Source of the DNA: an uncultured Alphaproteobacteria bacterium
GTDB taxonomy: Bacteria; Pseudomonadota; Alphaproteobacteria; Puniceispirillales; UBA1172
Length of the DNA stretch: 7,656 bases
Reading direction: 5' to 3'
Assembly (NCBI GenBank): GCA_913056245.1
Contig: CAJXME010000050.1
Span: 1 to 7,656, forward strand
Part shown: one piece after another, positions 6,023 to 7,656 of the stretch
Layout: each line of letters begins with the position of its first letter
How positions within the stretch are numbered: the stretch's first letter is position 1
Program-made: the position numbers and the translations under genes
The notes under the pieces: generated by a model
Databases searched by the model: none
The model's input: the letters and a program-made list of their open reading frames with translations, nothing else
What the model was told of the DNA's origin: nothing

Positions 6023-6654
6023 GTTATGGCCTTTCGGATCACCGCCTGATCTTAGCATCGGGCAGCCCAACACGGCGGGCGATGTTGGCCGATGCGGGTT
6101 TGAATTTCGAGGTGATCGCCGCTTCCGTGGATGAAGACAGCCTCAAACACGCGGCCAAAGCGGAACAGCTTTCAGGTCTTGATGCTGCGACGATGATCGC
6201 TGAAATGAAAGCCCAGCAAATCAGCGCGCAACATCCCGAAGCCTATGTGATTGGCGCTGATCAATTGCTGGTTCAGGGCGATGACTGGTTTTCCAAACCC
6301 GAAACCCGCGATGAGGCAAAAGCCACGTTACGGGCCTTGTCTGGCAACACCCATCAATTGGTGACAGTTGGCGTCGTCTATCAAGAAGGCCGCCGCCTTT
6401 GGCATCATGGCGAAACCCCGTCTGTGTCAATCCGCTCTTTGGATGATGACGAAATCGACGTTTATCTCGATCATCTGGGGGATGCGATGACCGCCACCCC
6501 CGGCGTTTATATGATCGAGACATTAGGGGCGCAGATCATCAGCAAAATCCAAGGCTGTCCCTATGCGGTTTTAGGCCTGCCGCTCTTGCAACTCATGGCT
6601 TTTTTGCGCGATCATGGGTTAAAACCGATCGACAGAAAGCAAGCCGCGTCATGA
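6019..6654 (+). CDS. maf: Maf family nucleoside triphosphate pyrophosphatase (YceF-like)
   Basis: Maf proteins are cytosolic house-cleaning enzymes that hydrolyse certain canonical or modified nucleoside triphosphates to monophosphate and pyrophosphate. The 211-residue product shows LILASGSPTRRAML at 10-23 (the S-x-x-R-R nucleotide motif), VDED at 37-40, VIGADQLL at 77-84 with the catalytic aspartate D81, FSKP at 91-94, and the C-terminal block GVYMIETLGAQIISKIQG (162-179) followed by VLGLPL. The ADQ form around D81 resembles the YceF branch (m7GTP in E. coli) more than the Maf/YhdE branch (ADT, dTTP/UTP); that substrate guess is inference. The start overlaps the ppsR stop as ATGA (6019-6022), with AAAGG (6005-6009) 9 bases upstream. 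The stop overlaps coaE in the same way. Confidence 0.93.
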   Translation: MSYGLSDHRLILASGSPTRRAMLADAGLNFEVIAASVDEDSLKHAAKAEQLSGLDAATMIAEMKAQQISAQHPEAYVIGADQLLVQGDDWFSKPETRDEAKATLRALSGNTHQLVTVGVVYQEGRRLWHHGETPSVSIRSLDDDEIDVYLDHLGDAMTATPGVYMIETLGAQIISKIQGCPYAVLGLPLLQLMAFLRDHGLKPIDRKQAAS

Positions 6655-7253
6655 TTATTTTAGGGCTAACGGGGTCAATCGCCATGGGCAAATCCACCAT
6701 GGCTCAGCAATTTCGCGATGAGGGCATCCCTATCCATGACGCCGATCAAGCGGTGCATCAATTGATGAGCAAAGATGGCAAGGCGACACCGCTGGTGGCG
6801 GAACGGTTTCCATCGGCGCTCGGTCAAGACGGCGCGATTGATCGCCCCAGTCTAGGGCGGCTGGTCTTCAACGATGATGCGGCGCGGCAAGATTTAGAGG
6901 CTATTTTGCATCCTTTGGTGAGGCAAGATCGCGATGAATGGCTCGCCCATCATCGCGAGCAAAAGGCGTGGTGTGTTGGCCTTGATGTCCCGCTTTTGTT
7001 TGAAACCGGCGGCGAAAAAGATTGCAGCGCCACGGTGGTGGCGTCGGCTTCGGCCTATCAACAACGGAGGCGAGCGCTTGCGCGGTCGGGCATGACAGAA
7101 GACCGCCTTGATGCTATCCTAAACTTGCAAATGCCCGATTCGATGAAGCGGCAAAAGGCCGATTTCATTGTCCCAACAGATTACGGCAGGCGCGTGAGCC
7201 GTTTTTACATCAAGCAGTGTTTGGAACAATGCCGCGCTTTCCCACCCGCCTGA
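6651..7253 (+). CDS. coaE: Dephospho-CoA kinase CoaE
   Basis: CoaE phosphorylates the 3'-hydroxyl of the dephospho-CoA ribose with ATP, the last step of coenzyme A synthesis in the cytosol. The 200-residue product has the usual length. It starts MIILGLTGSIAMGKST, whose P-loop GSIAMGKS (8-15) fits GxxxxGKS though it differs from the common GGIGSGKS. It continues with IHDADQAVHQL (28-38, substrate-binding acidic residues), ILHPLV (85-90), LDVPLLFETG (111-120), and the lid/C-terminal block RALARSGMTEDRLDAILNLQ (141-160) followed by KADFIVPTDYG (169-179). The start overlaps the maf stop as ATGA (6651-6654) and has no clear ribosome site of its own, so translation is probably coupled. aroE, often found between maf and coaE in alphaproteobacteria, is absent. 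Confidence 0.95.
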   Translation: MIILGLTGSIAMGKSTMAQQFRDEGIPIHDADQAVHQLMSKDGKATPLVAERFPSALGQDGAIDRPSLGRLVFNDDAARQDLEAILHPLVRQDRDEWLAHHREQKAWCVGLDVPLLFETGGEKDCSATVVASASAYQQRRRALARSGMTEDRLDAILNLQMPDSMKRQKADFIVPTDYGRRVSRFYIKQCLEQCRAFPPA

Positions 7254-7275
7254 TAAATACCGATGAAAGACAATA

Positions 7276-7656
7276 ATGATGCGTGAAATAGTTTTAGATA
7301 CAGAAACCACGGGGTTGAACCCCCTCGAGGGTCATCGTATCATTGAGATTGGCGCGCTGGAAATGGTCAATCAAGTCCCCACCGGCGAGACCTACCATAT
7401 CTACATCAACCCCGAACGCCCTATTGACCCTGATGCCATGGCTGTGCATGGCATTACCGATGAACGGGTGGCGGGTGAGCCTGTTTTTGCTGATCTTGTC
7501 GATGGGTTTTTGAAATTTATCGGCAATGATGTCTTGGTGATCCACAACGCGCCTTTTGATGTGAGTTTCATCAACGCCGAATTGCAACGTTGCGGCAAAA
7601 CCACCATTTCGATGGATCGCGTGGTGGATACTTTGGTGCTTGCGCGGAAGAAATTT
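7276..7656 (+). CDS. dnaQ: DNA polymerase III epsilon subunit (proofreading 3'-5' exonuclease), 5' part
   Basis: DnaQ is the proofreading exonuclease of the replicative polymerase core, bound to the alpha subunit. The window holds the first 127 codons and cuts the gene in mid-frame. The ExoI motif is VLDTETTGL at 6-14 with metal ligands D8 and E10. The ExoII motif is IHNAPFD at 89-95 with D95, followed by VSFINAEL. VVDTL at 116-120 precedes the part holding ExoIII (His/Asp), which lies outside. Two adjacent ATGs (7276 and 7279) are possible starts; the second gives the common alphaproteobacterial start MREIVLDTET. An in-frame TGA at 7264 rules out anything further upstream. Only a weak GAAAGA (7265-7270) serves as ribosome site. 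It follows coaE after 22 bases with no terminator, so it probably shares the operon. Confidence 0.95.
   Translation, partial: MMREIVLDTETTGLNPLEGHRIIEIGALEMVNQVPTGETYHIYINPERPIDPDAMAVHGITDERVAGEPVFADLVDGFLKFIGNDVLVIHNAPFDVSFINAELQRCGKTTISMDRVVDTLVLARKKF

Noticed and set aside
6221..6523. 100-codon open frame on the minus strand inside maf
   Set aside because: Antisense of maf conserved motifs; Arg/His-rich shadow translation with no family resemblance.

Overview
This window is the chromosomal replication-origin neighbourhood of an alphaproteobacterium. Every protein belongs to a conserved housekeeping family. The order mnmE - rho - hemJ - hemE - [oriC] - ppsR - maf - coaE - dnaQ is, from general knowledge, the arrangement around oriC in Caulobacter, Rhodospirillales and relatives. 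The proteins look alphaproteobacterial, and base composition is moderate rather than very GC-rich. I cannot name the genus.

Left arm (1-4842). Four genes are on the minus strand, reading away from the origin: mnmE (tRNA wobble-uridine modification; its last few codons lie beyond base 1), rho (transcription termination factor), hemJ (protoporphyrinogen oxidase) and hemE (uroporphyrinogen decarboxylase). hemE and hemJ are 3 bases apart and surely co-transcribed. rho has its own strong sigma70-type promoter. One gene breaks the pattern: an O6-alkylguanine-DNA alkyltransferase (ogt-like) sits on the plus strand between mnmE and rho. It points towards the origin, so it is head-on to replication, and its last 20 bases overlap the 3' end of rho.

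Origin (4843-5182). The 340-base gap between hemE and ppsR codes for nothing convincing. It carries three perfect and three one-mismatch DnaA boxes, plus one two-mismatch box, and beside hemE an AT-rich stretch with four consecutive TAA triplets. It is almost certainly oriC. The hemE promoter appears to lie inside the AT-rich unwinding region, and ppsR starts at the other edge.

Right arm (5183-7656). Four plus-strand genes read away from the origin: ppsR (kinase/pyrophosphorylase regulating pyruvate-phosphate dikinase or PEP synthase), maf (nucleotide pyrophosphatase), coaE (dephospho-CoA kinase) and dnaQ (DNA polymerase III proofreading subunit, cut by the window end). ppsR-maf and maf-coaE overlap by 4 bases (ATGA), so this is a tightly coupled operon. 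aroE, which often lies between maf and coaE in alphaproteobacteria, is absent here.

I found no mobile element, CRISPR array, tRNA, rRNA or clearly new system. The most informative points are the origin architecture, the inserted head-on ogt, and a few small repeats and hairpins at gene junctions.
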